Source: Bacteroidota bacterium
GTDB taxonomy: Bacteria > Bacteroidota > Bacteroidia > Bacteroidales > F082
DNA: 64,000 bases
Direction: 5' to 3'
Assembly: GCA_018830105.1 (NCBI GenBank)
Contig: JAHJTC010000016.1
Coordinates: 62,001 to 126,000 of the forward strand
The notes under the pieces are model-generated. The model was given only the letters and a program-made list of their open reading frames with translations. It made no database searches and was not told the DNA's origin. A program made the translations under genes and the position numbers. Shown here piece by piece: positions 1 to 9,801 of the stretch. The number at the start of each line of letters is the position of its first letter. Within the stretch, counting starts at the first letter, position 1.

Positions 1-302
1 ATAAACTGATAATTGGTGTCGCTAATGGTTGGGTATATGGGCACCTGAACAGCACCGATCTGAAGCAACGCCATGTCGATGAAATTCCATTCCGGACAAT
101 TTTTTAAAATTGTTGCGATCTTGTCCCCTTTTTTAATGCCTGACTCCATCAGTCCCAGGCTAAGTTGATCAACCGTCTTTACATAATCGGCTGCAGTAAC
201 TATTTGCCATTGATCGTTTTGCTTGGCAGCAAAAACCTCCTGGCCTGCATTTTCAGTTTTTCGGAATGGGTTCAGTATATCAAAGATGCGCATATTTTCC
301 AT
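1..302 (-). CDS. long-chain acyl-CoA synthetase, partial (N-terminal 100 residues)
   Basis: This is the N-terminal end of an AMP-forming acyl-CoA synthetase; the rest lies beyond the window's left edge. Reading the minus strand from the ATG at 302 gives a protein starting MENMRIFDIL and containing GIKKGDKIATILKNCPEWNF and VPIYPTIS. These match the same positions of the next gene (336-2111) almost residue for residue, so the two are tandem paralogues. The start lies 33 bp after the paralogue's stop on the same strand, so both are probably co-transcribed. By family it would activate fatty acids with ATP and CoA. The adenylate-binding core cannot be seen here, so intactness is unknown. Confidence 0.85.
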   Translation of the reverse strand, partial: MENMRIFDILNPFRKTENAGQEVFAAKQNDQWQIVTAADYVKTVDQLSLGLMESGIKKGDKIATILKNCPEWNFIDMALLQIGAVQVPIYPTISDTNYQF

Positions 303-335
303 AGGAGCAAGTGTTATGGGTTGATTGAGAATGAA

Positions 336-2111
336 TTAATCACTATAGATTTTATCGATTTTATCTTTGTATTTCAAGGTGATAAAACTTCTTTTAAGCT
401 TCAGGTTTGCAGTAAGCTCGCCCGAGGGCACGGTCCATTCGTGATCGGTAAGCTCAAATTTCTTAATTTTTTCGTAATCTCCAAAAAAGCTGTTGTAATG
501 ATCAATTTCTTTGCGAAGTCGTTTGACGATGTTATTGTTTTGGATCATTTCTTTGTCAGAAGTGTAGGTTATGTCTTTGATACGACACCAGGACCGCAGG
601 TGCTCAAAATTCGGCACGATAAGCGCTGCGGCAAATTTTTGATGCTCGCCAATAACCATTATGCCATCGATAAAGGGCGATTCCTTGAAACGGTTTTCGA
701 TCAGGGCCGGACTTATATATTTTCCCATCGAGGTTTTAAAAATTTCCTTGATGCGTCCCGTGATGCGCAAATGACCTGATGGTTCAATGTGTCCCACATC
801 GCCGGTATGAAACCATCCTTCCTGATCGATTGCCTCGGCCGTCATTTCCTGATTCTTAAAATAGCCTTTCATCACATTGGGTCCTTTGACAAGGATTTCG
901 CCTTCTTGTGCTATTTTTACTTCCACGTTTTTGAGCACTTTACCTACTGTTCCGAACTTTAATCCACCTTTTTCGAGGGTGTTAACAGCAATTACCGGAG
1001 AAGTTTCGGTAAGTCCGTAGCCCTCAAGCACCGGAATTTGTCCGGCCGTAAAAACTTTGATAAGTCGCGGCTGCAATGCGGCCCCACCCGAAACAATAAC
1101 GCGCATTTCGCCTCCAAGTGCCTCGCGCCATTTCTTGAAAACCAGTTTGTTGGCAACAGCAAGCTGAGCCTTATAAAAGATGCTGTTTTTGCCAGCTTCT
1201 TTGTAGTTCAGGCCTAAATTGACAGCCCAAAAGAAAATTTGTTTTTGGGCACCTTTTAGCTTGAGCCCTTTTGCAATGATTTTGTCGTAAACTTTTTCAA
1301 GAAGTCGGGGCACAGTTGTAAGTATTTGGGGCGAAATTTCCCGAATATTATCAGCAATAGTTCCCATGTTTTCGGCATAATAAATACTCACACCCAGGTA
1401 TAAATAGGTATAGATATTTGTGCGTTCATACACATGGCAAAGTGGCAGGTAGCTCAAAGCCCGGCAGCTTTCATCAACCGGAAAATAAGTGTGAACCGCA
1501 TCAACATTACTCAACAGGTTGTGATGTGACAGCATAACGCCTTTTGGATTTCCCGTTGTTCCTGATGTATAAATCAAAGTGGCTATTTCATCGGCCTGAA
1601 TAGCAGCTTTAGCATACTCCAGCATCTTCATGTTTCGGTGTGTCGCGCCTAACTGGATCAACTCGCTGAGGTGTTTAACTCCTTCTGTATTTTTAAACGT
1701 ATAAACTTCGGGGACGATGGCTAACTCAGGCAATAAGTGTTCTATTTTGCTATAAAGCTCCTTGCCAGCAACAAAAACAAATTTAACCTCAGCGTGTTGA
1801 AGAATAAATTTGTAGTCCGACTCGCTGATTGTGGGATAAATAGGGACATGAACGGCGCCGGTTTGTAAAATGGCCATATCAATAAAATTCCACTCAGGGC
1901 AATTATTGGATATTGTGGCTATGTTGTCCCCCTTTTTTATGCCCAGCTGAAGCAATGCATAACTGATATCATCAACTATTTCGCGGAATTTTTTGATGTC
2001 GTACTTGACCCATTGGCCATTTTCTTTGCTGGCCAAAACATCGTCTTTAAATTTAAACTGTTTTTCGTAAAAAGGCAGTAAATCGAATATGCGTGTAATA
2101 CTTTTGTCCAT
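336..2111 (-). CDS. long-chain acyl-CoA synthetase (AMP-forming)
   Basis: 591 aa, full length for bacterial FadD-like enzymes, which convert fatty acid, ATP and CoA to acyl-CoA, AMP and PPi. The P-loop-like adenylation motif YTSGTTGNPKGV is at residues 181-192. Further family motifs follow: GYGLTETSPV, then WFHTGDVG and GRIKEIFKTSMGKYISP, the hinge and C-terminal lysine region. No signal peptide or membrane helix is seen, so it is cytoplasmic or membrane-peripheral. It is the upstream member of a tandem pair with the partial gene at 1-302. Its exact chain-length preference cannot be read from sequence. Confidence 0.93.
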   Translation of the reverse strand: MDKSITRIFDLLPFYEKQFKFKDDVLASKENGQWVKYDIKKFREIVDDISYALLQLGIKKGDNIATISNNCPEWNFIDMAILQTGAVHVPIYPTISESDYKFILQHAEVKFVFVAGKELYSKIEHLLPELAIVPEVYTFKNTEGVKHLSELIQLGATHRNMKMLEYAKAAIQADEIATLIYTSGTTGNPKGVMLSHHNLLSNVDAVHTYFPVDESCRALSYLPLCHVYERTNIYTYLYLGVSIYYAENMGTIADNIREISPQILTTVPRLLEKVYDKIIAKGLKLKGAQKQIFFWAVNLGLNYKEAGKNSIFYKAQLAVANKLVFKKWREALGGEMRVIVSGGAALQPRLIKVFTAGQIPVLEGYGLTETSPVIAVNTLEKGGLKFGTVGKVLKNVEVKIAQEGEILVKGPNVMKGYFKNQEMTAEAIDQEGWFHTGDVGHIEPSGHLRITGRIKEIFKTSMGKYISPALIENRFKESPFIDGIMVIGEHQKFAAALIVPNFEHLRSWCRIKDITYTSDKEMIQNNNIVKRLRKEIDHYNSFFGDYEKIKKFELTDHEWTVPSGELTANLKLKRSFITLKYKDKIDKIYSD

Positions 2112-2208
2112 AATTGCGCGTATGTGAGTCCTTAAAAAAGAGATTGTTGCTATTAGTACCTATTTGTAGGGGCAATATTAATAAAAATATATTTAGCTAT
2201 TAAGCTGA

Positions 2209-2982
2209 TTAAGTGGTTGTTTCGCGTTTAATATGAACCGCACTGGCTTGTGCAGTAGGCATTATCACTAAATCGTTGATGTTAACATGTGCCGGAACAT
2301 TGGCAACAAACCAAAGGGCATCTGCTACATCTGCTGCATTTAAAGGCGCAAAACCATCATAAACTTTTTTTGCTTGTGACTGGTTTCCTTTATAGCGCAC
2401 TAATGAAAATGCTGTTTCAACAGCGCCCGGAGCAACCTGACTTACACGGATGCCATAAGGCAATAAGTCGATGCGCATAGCTTTGGTGAGGCCGTCGATA
2501 GCATGTTTTGTTGCACAATAGACATTGCCTCCGGGGTAAGCTTCTTTGCCGGCAATAGAGCCAATATTGATGATATGACCGAAACCCTGATCAGTCATTA
2601 TTTCAGAAATTGCTCTTGAAACATACAACAGGCCTTTAATATTGGTGTCGATCATACGCTCCCAATCGTCAGCAACACCTTGATGTATGGGGGATACTCC
2701 AACTGCAAGTCCGGCATTATTAATTAATAAATCAGGTTTAATTTGGTTTTCGTGCAGCCAGGCGGCCAATTTTTCCCCGCTATCAGGATGACGCACATCT
2801 TGTTGAAATAGCCATGTTTTTTGCTGGTATTTCTGATCAATTTTGGCTTTTAGGCTCTCCAGCTTTTCTATTCTTCTTGCAGTAAGTATCAGGTTCCATC
2901 CACCCTGAGCAAATCGAATTGCAGCAGCTTCTCCAATACCACTGCTGGCTCCGGTAATAATTGCTGTTCTTTTCTGTTCCAT
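2209..2982 (-). CDS. short-chain dehydrogenase/reductase (SDR)
   Basis: 257 aa classical SDR. The nucleotide-binding motif TGASSGIG lies at residues 10-17, the NNAG motif at 88-91, and the catalytic Ser-Tyr-Lys set is S142, Y155 and K159 (YCATK). The sequence LLINNAGLAVG and a C-terminus rich in short hydrophobic stretches resemble the YdfG/serine-3-dehydrogenase-like subgroup of NADP-dependent enzymes that oxidise beta-hydroxy acids, but the substrate is inference. It lies about 100 bp upstream of the acyl-CoA synthetase on the same strand, so it may share its transcript, although the gap could hold a separate promoter. Confidence 0.9.
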   Translation of the reverse strand: MEQKRTAIITGASSGIGEAAAIRFAQGGWNLILTARRIEKLESLKAKIDQKYQQKTWLFQQDVRHPDSGEKLAAWLHENQIKPDLLINNAGLAVGVSPIHQGVADDWERMIDTNIKGLLYVSRAISEIMTDQGFGHIINIGSIAGKEAYPGGNVYCATKHAIDGLTKAMRIDLLPYGIRVSQVAPGAVETAFSLVRYKGNQSQAKKVYDGFAPLNAADVADALWFVANVPAHVNINDLVIMPTAQASAVHIKRETTT

Positions 2983-3115
2983 TTTGGTTTATTTTGAGCG
3001 GCAATTTAGTAAAATTCCTGATTAAGCATCTTTATACTTAATAGAATAACGTAAAAACCAGAAATTGACAGACCGACAAACAATAAATTAAGTCGGAAGG
3101 TTTTTGGATAATACT

Positions 3116-6100
3116 TTATTTATGTGCAGCAATCCATTGCCGGGCATTTACGAAAGCCTCCATCCAGGGGCTAACCTCATCAGCTTTTCTGCCTTCCTGA
3201 TAATGTGCCCATTGCCAGGGTAGAAATGAGCGTTCGATATGGGGCATCATGGCAAGATGTCGGCCATCGTTGGAACAAACAGCAGCAGTATTCCAATCGC
3301 TTCCGTTTGGATTGCCGGGATATTTTTCCTGTCCATATTGCATCACTATGTTGTAATTGTCTTTATAACAAGGGAAACTGAACTTGCCTTCGCCATGTGC
3401 GATCCAGACTCCAAGTCTTTTCCCGGATAGGTTCGAGAGCATCACACTATTATTTGCCGGAATATCAACGGTAAGAAAAGCTGATTCAAATTTGCCCGAT
3501 TCATTATGCAGCATCACTGGTTTTTCGGGATGATCAGGGTAAATAAGACCCAGCTCCATCATAAGCTGGCAGCCATTGCAAACTCCCAAACTAAGGGTGT
3601 CTTCGCGGGCATAAAAATTATCAAGGGCAGCTTTTGCTTTTTCGTTGTATAAGAAAGCTCCGGCCCAGCCTTTTGCAGAACCCAACACATCAGAATTGGA
3701 GAAGCCGCCAACAAAAGCGATCATCTGCACATCGCTCAGGTCTTCGCGCCCACTTATCAAATCAGTCATATGCACATCTTTCACTTCAAATCCGGCGAGA
3801 TAAAGCGCATAAGCCATTTCCCGATCGCCATTCACACCCTTTTCGCGAATGATTGCAGCTTTGTGGACAGCTTTTGGGCGTAGGTTTTTTTCTATGCCAA
3901 AATCAGCGGCTTTCCCGCTAAAATTTTTACCAAAGCTAAATTTCAGGTCTTGTTTTTTATAATTTTTAAAACGACGCAGCGCGTGCTTTTCGCCACTTTG
4001 CTTTTGATCGAGCAGGTAGGACGATTTAAACCATACATCGCGCAAGGTGTCGATATCGAAGCTGTATTTCGCTTTGTGGTGGTAAAGATTTATCTGACGC
4101 GCTGCAATAGGTTTGCCAATGTTGTGAAAACGGATATTGTTTTCCGTGAGCAGGTCAAAAGCTGCCGAATCATTTTCTACCTGAATAAGGATGGCTGGTT
4201 GCTCGCTGAACAACAGTTTGATGAGATCATTTTGCGGCAGGCTGTCAAGTGTCATCGTAAGTCCGGATTCACAATTGGCAAAATTCATTTCCAACAAACT
4301 TGTAATCAGCCCGCCGGCAGAAATATCATGTCCCGAAAGGATGAGTTCTTGTTGAATCAAGGCTTGGATGGTGTTAAACACTGTCTTAAAATAGACGGCA
4401 TCATTTACATCCGGAGCATTACTACCAATGCCGCCAACACTTTGTGCAAAACTGCTGCCTCCCAGCTCAAAATTATCCAAAGAGAGGTCGATATAAAGCA
4501 AGCTTGAATTGGTGTTTTGCGCTAAAACAGGTTTTACTGCTTTGCTAATATTGGAAACTTCGCCAACGGCAGTAACGATAACAGTTCCAGGAGCTAGCAC
4601 CTTCTGTCCATCGGGATATTTCTGTGTCATTGAGAGGGAATCTTTTCCGGTAGGAACATTGATGCCCAGCTCGATACAGAAATCACTTAATGCTTTTACG
4701 GCCATATACAAACGACTGTTTTCACCCGGGTTTTTGGCGGGCCACATCCAGTTTGCACTTAATGACACGCCACTTAATCCACCTTCGATTGGAGCCCAGA
4801 TAAGATTCGTAAGTGATTCGGCGACAGCAAGTCGGGATCCGTTGCGGCTGTCGATCAATGCAGCTACCGGGGCATGACCCAGGGCTGTGGCAATCCCTTT
4901 TTCGCCTTTGTAATCAAGCGCTGTGATACCCAGATTATTGAGGGGCAACTGTATTACTCCGGCACATTGTTGCATAGCAACCCTGCCCGTAACAGAGCGG
5001 TCAACTTTGTTGGTGAGCCAATCCTTACTGGCAACAGCTTCGAGCTGCAAAACATTGTTGAGGTAAAAATGAAGCTCATCATTGGTGTAGCTTAATGCAG
5101 CAAAATGATACGGCTTATGCTTGTCTTCGAGGACTGTTTTGGGTGGTTTTCCAAAGAGGTCTTCCATCCTGAGGTCAATCGGACAAAGGTTTTCGTCGCG
5201 CTTAAATTTTAGCTGATGATCGTTTGTGGCTTCACCTACCACATAAAATGGGGCACGTTCGCGCTCGGCGGTTAGTTGTAGCAGTTTGATTTTTTCGGGG
5301 TCGATAATCAATCCCATGCGCTCTTGCGATTCGTTGCCAATGATTTCTTTATCGGAGAGTGTTGGGTCGCCAACAGGAAGTTTGGCAATATCAATTAAAC
5401 CTCCGCTCTCTTCAATTAATTCGGAGAGGCTGTTCAGGTGTCCTCCTGCGCCATGGTCATGGATTGATCTTACAGGGTTAATGTTGCTTTCGGCCATGGC
5501 CCGGATTACATTGGCGACTCTTTTCTGCATTTCGGGATTGGCACGTTGCACAGCGTTGAGTTCGATAGCATTGCTAAATTCACCTGTATCTACGCTTGAA
5601 ACTGCACCGCCACCCATGCCTATACGGTAATTATCACCACCCAAAACCACAATCAGATCTCCGGGTACAGGGGCGTCTTTTAAGCTGTCTTCTTGTCGTG
5701 CAAAGCCAACTCCGCCGGCGAGCATAATTACTTTATCAAATCCAAATTGGCGTATTTCGTTGTGCTCGAAGGTGAGCAGACTGCCATTAATTAATGGCTG
5801 GCCAAATTTATTTCCAAAATCAGACGCGCCATTTGAGGCTTTTATCAGGATTTCGGCCGGATTGTGATAGAGCCAGTCGCGTTCGGGATGGTTTTGTTCC
5901 CAGCTGCGGTTTTCTTCAGTTCGGGGATACGAAGTCATATAAACCGCTGTGCCGGCTAATGGCAAGGAACCTTTTCCTCCGGCCAGGCGATCACGTATTT
6001 CGCCTCCACTACCTGTTGAAGCACCATTGAAAGGCTCCACTGTGGTAGGAAAATTATGTGTTTCGGCTTTGAGAGAAATAACGGATTGAATGGGAGTAAT

Positions 6101-6802
6101 TTGAAAAAAATCGGCTTGATGTTGAGTGGCCGGAGCAAATTGTTCAATTTTTGGTCCCAGCACAAAAGCAACATTATCTTTATAGGCTGATACCAGTCTG
6201 TTGGGGTGTTCTTTGGCAGTTTTCTTGATGAGCGCAAACAAGGTTTCAGGCATGGTTTTGCCATCGATGACAAAGGTGCCGTTAAAGATTTTATGCCTGC
6301 AATGCTCTGAGTTTACCTGTGCAAAACCGTACACTTCGCTATCTGTCAGCTTGCGGTTAATTTTTTGGCTTATTTCATTTAAATACTGAATTTCGTCTTC
6401 ACTCAATGCAAGGCCTTCTTTTTCATTATAGGCATCCAGATCATCAATAAAAACAACAGCTTCGGGCTGATGGGAGATATAAAACAGCAGCTGATCCAGG
6501 TTGTGAAATCTAGCCTGAAGCATGGGGTCGAAATCGGTATTGGTTTTATCGGTTTTTTGAAATGATTCTATCCTGCAAATGCCTTCAATACCCATATTCT
6601 GTGTTATTTCAACAGCATTGGTGCTCCAGGGAGTGATCATTTCTTTCCGTGGCCCGATAAAGAATCCTTTGATCGTTTTTTCGTGAATCTGTTTGGCGCC
6701 ACCAAATAGCCAGCATAGCTTTTCGATGTCGTCCTTATGGGGTTTGGTGTTGGATTCCAGTGCAATAATTCGATTTGGAGAGGGCTGGAAAAACAGTATC
6801 AT
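3116..6802 (-). CDS. purL: phosphoribosylformylglycinamidine synthase, single-chain
   Basis: 1228 aa, the large one-chain FGAM synthase that converts FGAR, glutamine and ATP to FGAM in step 4 of purine synthesis. The N-terminal and linker regions are followed by the first AIRS-like ATP-binding half ([20 protein letters not shown]), a second AIRS-like half ([20 protein letters not shown]), and a C-terminal class I glutamine amidotransferase. The amidotransferase has its nucleophile at C1075 in GVCNGCQ and the His-Glu pair in PHIERSF. The start [17 protein letters not shown] fits the family. It is transcribed alone, with 137 bp between it and the upstream cation transporter gene. Nothing is truncated. 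Confidence 0.97.
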   Translation of the reverse strand: MILFFQPSPNRIIALESNTKPHKDDIEKLCWLFGGAKQIHEKTIKGFFIGPRKEMITPWSTNAVEITQNMGIEGICRIESFQKTDKTNTDFDPMLQARFHNLDQLLFYISHQPEAVVFIDDLDAYNEKEGLALSEDEIQYLNEISQKINRKLTDSEVYGFAQVNSEHCRHKIFNGTFVIDGKTMPETLFALIKKTAKEHPNRLVSAYKDNVAFVLGPKIEQFAPATQHQADFFQITPIQSVISLKAETHNFPTTVEPFNGASTGSGGEIRDRLAGGKGSLPLAGTAVYMTSYPRTEENRSWEQNHPERDWLYHNPAEILIKASNGASDFGNKFGQPLINGSLLTFEHNEIRQFGFDKVIMLAGGVGFARQEDSLKDAPVPGDLIVVLGGDNYRIGMGGGAVSSVDTGEFSNAIELNAVQRANPEMQKRVANVIRAMAESNINPVRSIHDHGAGGHLNSLSELIEESGGLIDIAKLPVGDPTLSDKEIIGNESQERMGLIIDPEKIKLLQLTAERERAPFYVVGEATNDHQLKFKRDENLCPIDLRMEDLFGKPPKTVLEDKHKPYHFAALSYTNDELHFYLNNVLQLEAVASKDWLTNKVDRSVTGRVAMQQCAGVIQLPLNNLGITALDYKGEKGIATALGHAPVAALIDSRNGSRLAVAESLTNLIWAPIEGGLSGVSLSANWMWPAKNPGENSRLYMAVKALSDFCIELGINVPTGKDSLSMTQKYPDGQKVLAPGTVIVTAVGEVSNISKAVKPVLAQNTNSSLLYIDLSLDNFELGGSSFAQSVGGIGSNAPDVNDAVYFKTVFNTIQALIQQELILSGHDISAGGLITSLLEMNFANCESGLTMTLDSLPQNDLIKLLFSEQPAILIQVENDSAAFDLLTENNIRFHNIGKPIAARQINLYHHKAKYSFDIDTLRDVWFKSSYLLDQKQSGEKHALRRFKNYKKQDLKFSFGKNFSGKAADFGIEKNLRPKAVHKAAIIREKGVNGDREMAYALYLAGFEVKDVHMTDLISGREDLSDVQMIAFVGGFSNSDVLGSAKGWAGAFLYNEKAKAALDNFYAREDTLSLGVCNGCQLMMELGLIYPDHPEKPVMLHNESGKFESAFLTVDIPANNSVMLSNLSGKRLGVWIAHGEGKFSFPCYKDNYNIVMQYGQEKYPGNPNGSDWNTAAVCSNDGRHLAMMPHIERSFLPWQWAHYQEGRKADEVSPWMEAFVNARQWIAAHK

Positions 6803-6939
6803 GGGTATATATTTTGCGAAATAAGCCTAAACGAAAAACTGCTGCAAAGATAAAAAATGAAGCGTATCAACTGTGGGTTAACACTTAATTAAAGCTGGTA
6901 TTGTAGAATAAATCGTAAAGCTTGGTTTTTTTTGCCGCA

Positions 6940-7869
6940 TTATTTGTCGGACAAATCGCCTGGTGTTATGCCAAAAGCTTCATTCGAGCGGTCATCGCCA
7001 AGGGGTTCGATATGTATTAATATATCGTAAACATTTTTAATTTTATGCTTTATCTCCTGCTCTACCTTGTTGGATATTTCATGGGCTTCATCTAAGCTTT
7101 TTCTCCCATCTATTTCAATATCAAGGGCTATCATATAAAAATGAGCCATTTTTCTCGCTCTTACACGATGTGGATTATGGGCGCCGGCAACCCGGCCAAC
7201 GGCATCCATAATGGTTTTGTAAATGCCCGGATCATCGAGGCCATCCATAAGCTCTTTGCTTGATTTGATGATGATTTTTATGGCAACAATCATTATCCAA
7301 ACGCTTACCAATAAAGCGGTTATTGAATCTAATATCGGGAGATTGAAAATATGTGTAAAGATAAGTCCCAGCAAAACAGCAATTGAAATGATTACATCAT
7401 TCTGCATGTTTTTGGCGTTTGCTTTTAGCATAGGGCTATCGATTTTGCGGCCGGTTTTTCCCAGATACCTGGCCAGAAGCTGTTTGCCAATGATTGAAAT
7501 CGAAACCACAATTACGGCTAAAGATGACGGAAGCATGCCTTCGTGTCCGCTGATGATTCTTTGAAAAGTTGAAATAGCGAGCTGTGCACCAGCAAAAAAT
7601 ATAAGAAACGCCAGTAGTTTTGAGGCAATGGTATCTGCTTTGTCATAGCCATACGGATGGTGCATATTTGGCGGCTTAGCAATAATCCGTGCTGTGAGTA
7701 AAGTGATTAGAGACCCCAAAATATCACCGGCTGAATCAATACCATCGGCTACCAAAGCCATACTACCCGAAAGAAAACCGGCAATAATTTTGATTACGGA
7801 TAAAAATGCATTTCCTAAAATAGCGACCCAGGAAGCATCGATAATTGTTTTTGCTCGTGGTTTTGGCAT
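6940..7869 (-). CDS. cation diffusion facilitator family transporter
   Basis: 309 aa CDF-type divalent metal/proton antiporter of the inner membrane. Four to six hydrophobic segments occupy roughly residues 10-190, and a hydrophilic cytoplasmic domain of about 90 residues follows, as in FieF/YiiP. Metal-site residues are visible as DGIDSAGD in the second helix and NMQND in the fifth, so the set is Asp/Asp with Asn/Asp rather than the His-Asp set of clear zinc exporters. This hints at Mn, Fe or Co, but specificity is inference. No metal regulator gene is adjacent. Confidence 0.9.
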   Translation of the reverse strand: MPKPRAKTIIDASWVAILGNAFLSVIKIIAGFLSGSMALVADGIDSAGDILGSLITLLTARIIAKPPNMHHPYGYDKADTIASKLLAFLIFFAGAQLAISTFQRIISGHEGMLPSSLAVIVVSISIIGKQLLARYLGKTGRKIDSPMLKANAKNMQNDVIISIAVLLGLIFTHIFNLPILDSITALLVSVWIMIVAIKIIIKSSKELMDGLDDPGIYKTIMDAVGRVAGAHNPHRVRARKMAHFYMIALDIEIDGRKSLDEAHEISNKVEQEIKHKIKNVYDILIHIEPLGDDRSNEAFGITPGDLSDK

Positions 7870-7946
7870 GTGACGAAGCTTATTCGGTGCAAAAGTATTA
7901 ATTAATCACAAGTAGTATTTTTGATTGTGCATTGAAAGTGCACTTA

Positions 7947-8993
7947 CTACTTTGAGTTGTTTAAAAACCGCTTTACCACCTGTGTAATTTGTTCAGATTC
8001 TATTAAAAAACCATCATGGGCAAAACTGGTCGATATGCACTCATATTGGGCTTTAGGAATATGTCTGGCAACAAATTCTTGTTCTTTGGGAGGGAAAAGC
8101 TGATCGGTGTCGAGGGCTATAACCAGGGTTTTGGTTTTAATTGTACCCAATACTTGTTCAACCGAGCTGCGATTTCGTCCTATTTGGTGGCTGTCGAACA
8201 GATGCGACATACAAACATAACTAAAGGCATTGTACCTTTTCACTAATTTTTCGCCCTGATATTGCTGGTAACTGATGGCTTTATATTTTCCAGACAAACC
8301 GACATCACCATCTTTTTGCGTGCTGTTATAAGTCTCAGCATTGCGATAGCTGATAAGTGCCATTGCACGTGCGGCTTTGAGGCCGTTGAGGCCGCCTTTT
8401 GGGTCATCGCCAAAATAGCTGGAATCTGCCATTATGGCCAACCGTTGCGCTTCGTTCTGCGCAATATTCCAAGGCGATGCCGAAGCACTGCTGGCAATAA
8501 ATACCATATAATGAATGAGTTCGGGCGATATAATACTCCATTCCAAGGCTTGAAAAGCACCAATAGAACCTCCGATTACCATGTGAATACTATTGATGTT
8601 CAGGTGCTGTCGTAAAATTTCATGGGCATTTACTACATCTCTTACAGTAATTTTTGGAAAATTTTTTAGCCAGGGCTTTGCAGTTTCCGGGTTGATATCC
8701 AACGGACCAGTAGTGCCATAACAAGAACCAATAACATTGGCACAAATCACAAAGTATTGATCGGTATCCATTAACAAACCGGAGCCAATCATATCCGGCC
8801 ACCAATCCTGCGCATCGGCATTTGCAGTATAAGCATGACAGACCCAGATCACGTTATCCTGTTTTTTGTTCAGCTTTCCCCAGTATTGATAAGCAATTCG
8901 TAGGTTATTAATTGTGCCGCCGGCTTCCAGTGCAAAGGCTTCGTTGTGGTGGTAATAGTGATTTTTGTTCATAGGAAACAACCTGCTTTTCAT
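7947..8993 (-). CDS. metX: homoserine O-acetyltransferase (MetX-type alpha/beta hydrolase)
   Basis: 348 aa. MetX transfers an acyl group from acyl-CoA to the hydroxyl of homoserine in methionine synthesis. The nucleophile motif GGSIG places Ser at 143, followed by AFQALEW; the acid is in ALDTDQLFPP and the base is the His in FAHDGF. The family signature WWPDMIGSG and the motif NVIGSCYGTTGP are also present. The common GGSMGG elbow is GGSIGA here, a mild variant. A second in-frame ATG seven codons in (8972) is an alternative start. Acetyl versus succinyl specificity cannot be decided by eye. The upstream tetR gene is divergent. Confidence 0.88.
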   Translation of the reverse strand: MKSRLFPMNKNHYYHHNEAFALEAGGTINNLRIAYQYWGKLNKKQDNVIWVCHAYTANADAQDWWPDMIGSGLLMDTDQYFVICANVIGSCYGTTGPLDINPETAKPWLKNFPKITVRDVVNAHEILRQHLNINSIHMVIGGSIGAFQALEWSIISPELIHYMVFIASSASASPWNIAQNEAQRLAIMADSSYFGDDPKGGLNGLKAARAMALISYRNAETYNSTQKDGDVGLSGKYKAISYQQYQGEKLVKRYNAFSYVCMSHLFDSHQIGRNRSSVEQVLGTIKTKTLVIALDTDQLFPPKEQEFVARHIPKAQYECISTSFAHDGFLIESEQITQVVKRFLNNSK

Positions 8994-9126
8994 TAAAGAT
9001 GCAAGATTACGTAATTAAAGGAAAAATCCGGCATCAAGCCGATGTATATTTTTTTTAAACGCAATTTGTTTTTTATATTTATCTTGCATGATTAATTTGG
9101 TATAATTATTGGAACAAAAAACTAAA

Positions 9127-9140
9127 TTGGTCGAAAAATA
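9127..9140. promoter_or_regulatory. candidate TetR operator half, tetR side
   Basis: TTGGTCGAAAAATA lies just before the tetR start. Its reverse complement recurs with one base fewer in the A/T run before the tolC gene at 9758-9770. A motif shared by the regulator's own promoter and the pump promoter is what an autoregulating TetR would bind. This is pattern evidence only. Confidence 0.4.
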
Positions 9141-9145
9141 GACTT

Positions 9146-9736
9146 ATGAAAGAAGATCCACATGATTTAATCATACAGGTTTCAGCGCAGTTGTTCGGAC
9201 GTTTTGGATATAAGAAAACTACAATGGATGATATAGCTCAGGCTTTACGCATGGGGAAAAGCTCGTTGTATTATTATTTCAAAAGCAAGGAAGAAGTTTT
9301 TCAGGCTGTTGTCGAAATGGAGGCTTCGCAGCTCAAAGCAGCAGTTTTGGTTGCGATAAATAAAGAGTCGGATCCACAGGAGAAACTCCGCCAATATGTC
9401 ATGGTACGTATGCAAAAATTTAAAGAAACCGTTAATTTATATGAGGCCGTTCGCAGCGATTACTTGATGCACTTGCCATTTATCGAAAAAGTAAGGGTTA
9501 AGTACGACCTCGAAGAAGTTTCTATCATACAGGGGATATTAAAAGACGGACAGCAGAAAGCTGTATTTAGAATTGATGATATCCAATTGGGTGCTGTTGC
9601 TATCGCTATCGCTATGAAAGGTCTAGAAATTCCATTACTAATTAATGATCTGGAAAATAACCTACAGCTCAGGCTGGATAAATTGCTTGAAATTCTTTTT
9701 CATGGTATAGTCAAGCCACCTAAAGGGTTAGAGTAA
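9146..9736 (+). CDS. TetR/AcrR family transcriptional regulator
   Basis: 196 aa. The N-terminal helix-turn-helix is textbook: FGRFGYKKTTMDDIAQALR followed by GKSSLYYYFKSKEEVF, at about residues 17-52. The rest is a helical ligand-binding domain with no recognised ligand. It is the first gene of the block tetR-tolC-adaptor-RND pump-small protein on one strand, so it is probably the local repressor of that efflux system. The same short motif (TTTTCGACCAA or its complement) occurs before this gene and before tolC. Confidence 0.92.
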   Translation: MKEDPHDLIIQVSAQLFGRFGYKKTTMDDIAQALRMGKSSLYYYFKSKEEVFQAVVEMEASQLKAAVLVAINKESDPQEKLRQYVMVRMQKFKETVNLYEAVRSDYLMHLPFIEKVRVKYDLEEVSIIQGILKDGQQKAVFRIDDIQLGAVAIAIAMKGLEIPLLINDLENNLQLRLDKLLEILFHGIVKPPKGLE

Positions 9737-9757
9737 TAAGTGCTGTTTTTTTTATTT

Positions 9758-9770
9758 TATTTTCGACCAA
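9758..9770. promoter_or_regulatory. candidate TetR operator half, tolC side
   Basis: TATTTTCGACCAA lies 31 bp before the tolC start and is the inverted form of the motif at 9127-9140. It suggests that one regulator controls both promoters. Binding is inferred. Confidence 0.4.
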
Positions 9771-9801
9771 AAAACCAAAATAGTCAAATATATTAATTTC
9801 A

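Noticed and set aside
165..779. 204-codon open frame on the plus strand
   Set aside because: It runs opposite the C-terminal end of the acyl-CoA synthetase and the start of its paralogue and has no protein features.
3950..4507. 185-codon open frame on the plus strand inside purL
   Set aside because: purL is intact on the other strand with all its motifs; this reading is a by-product of its codon usage.
8994..9145. Possible SAM-responsive riboswitch before metX
   Set aside because: Only a small 4-bp hairpin (CGGC/GCCG) followed by a few T is visible. None of the conserved cores of SAM riboswitches could be recognised.
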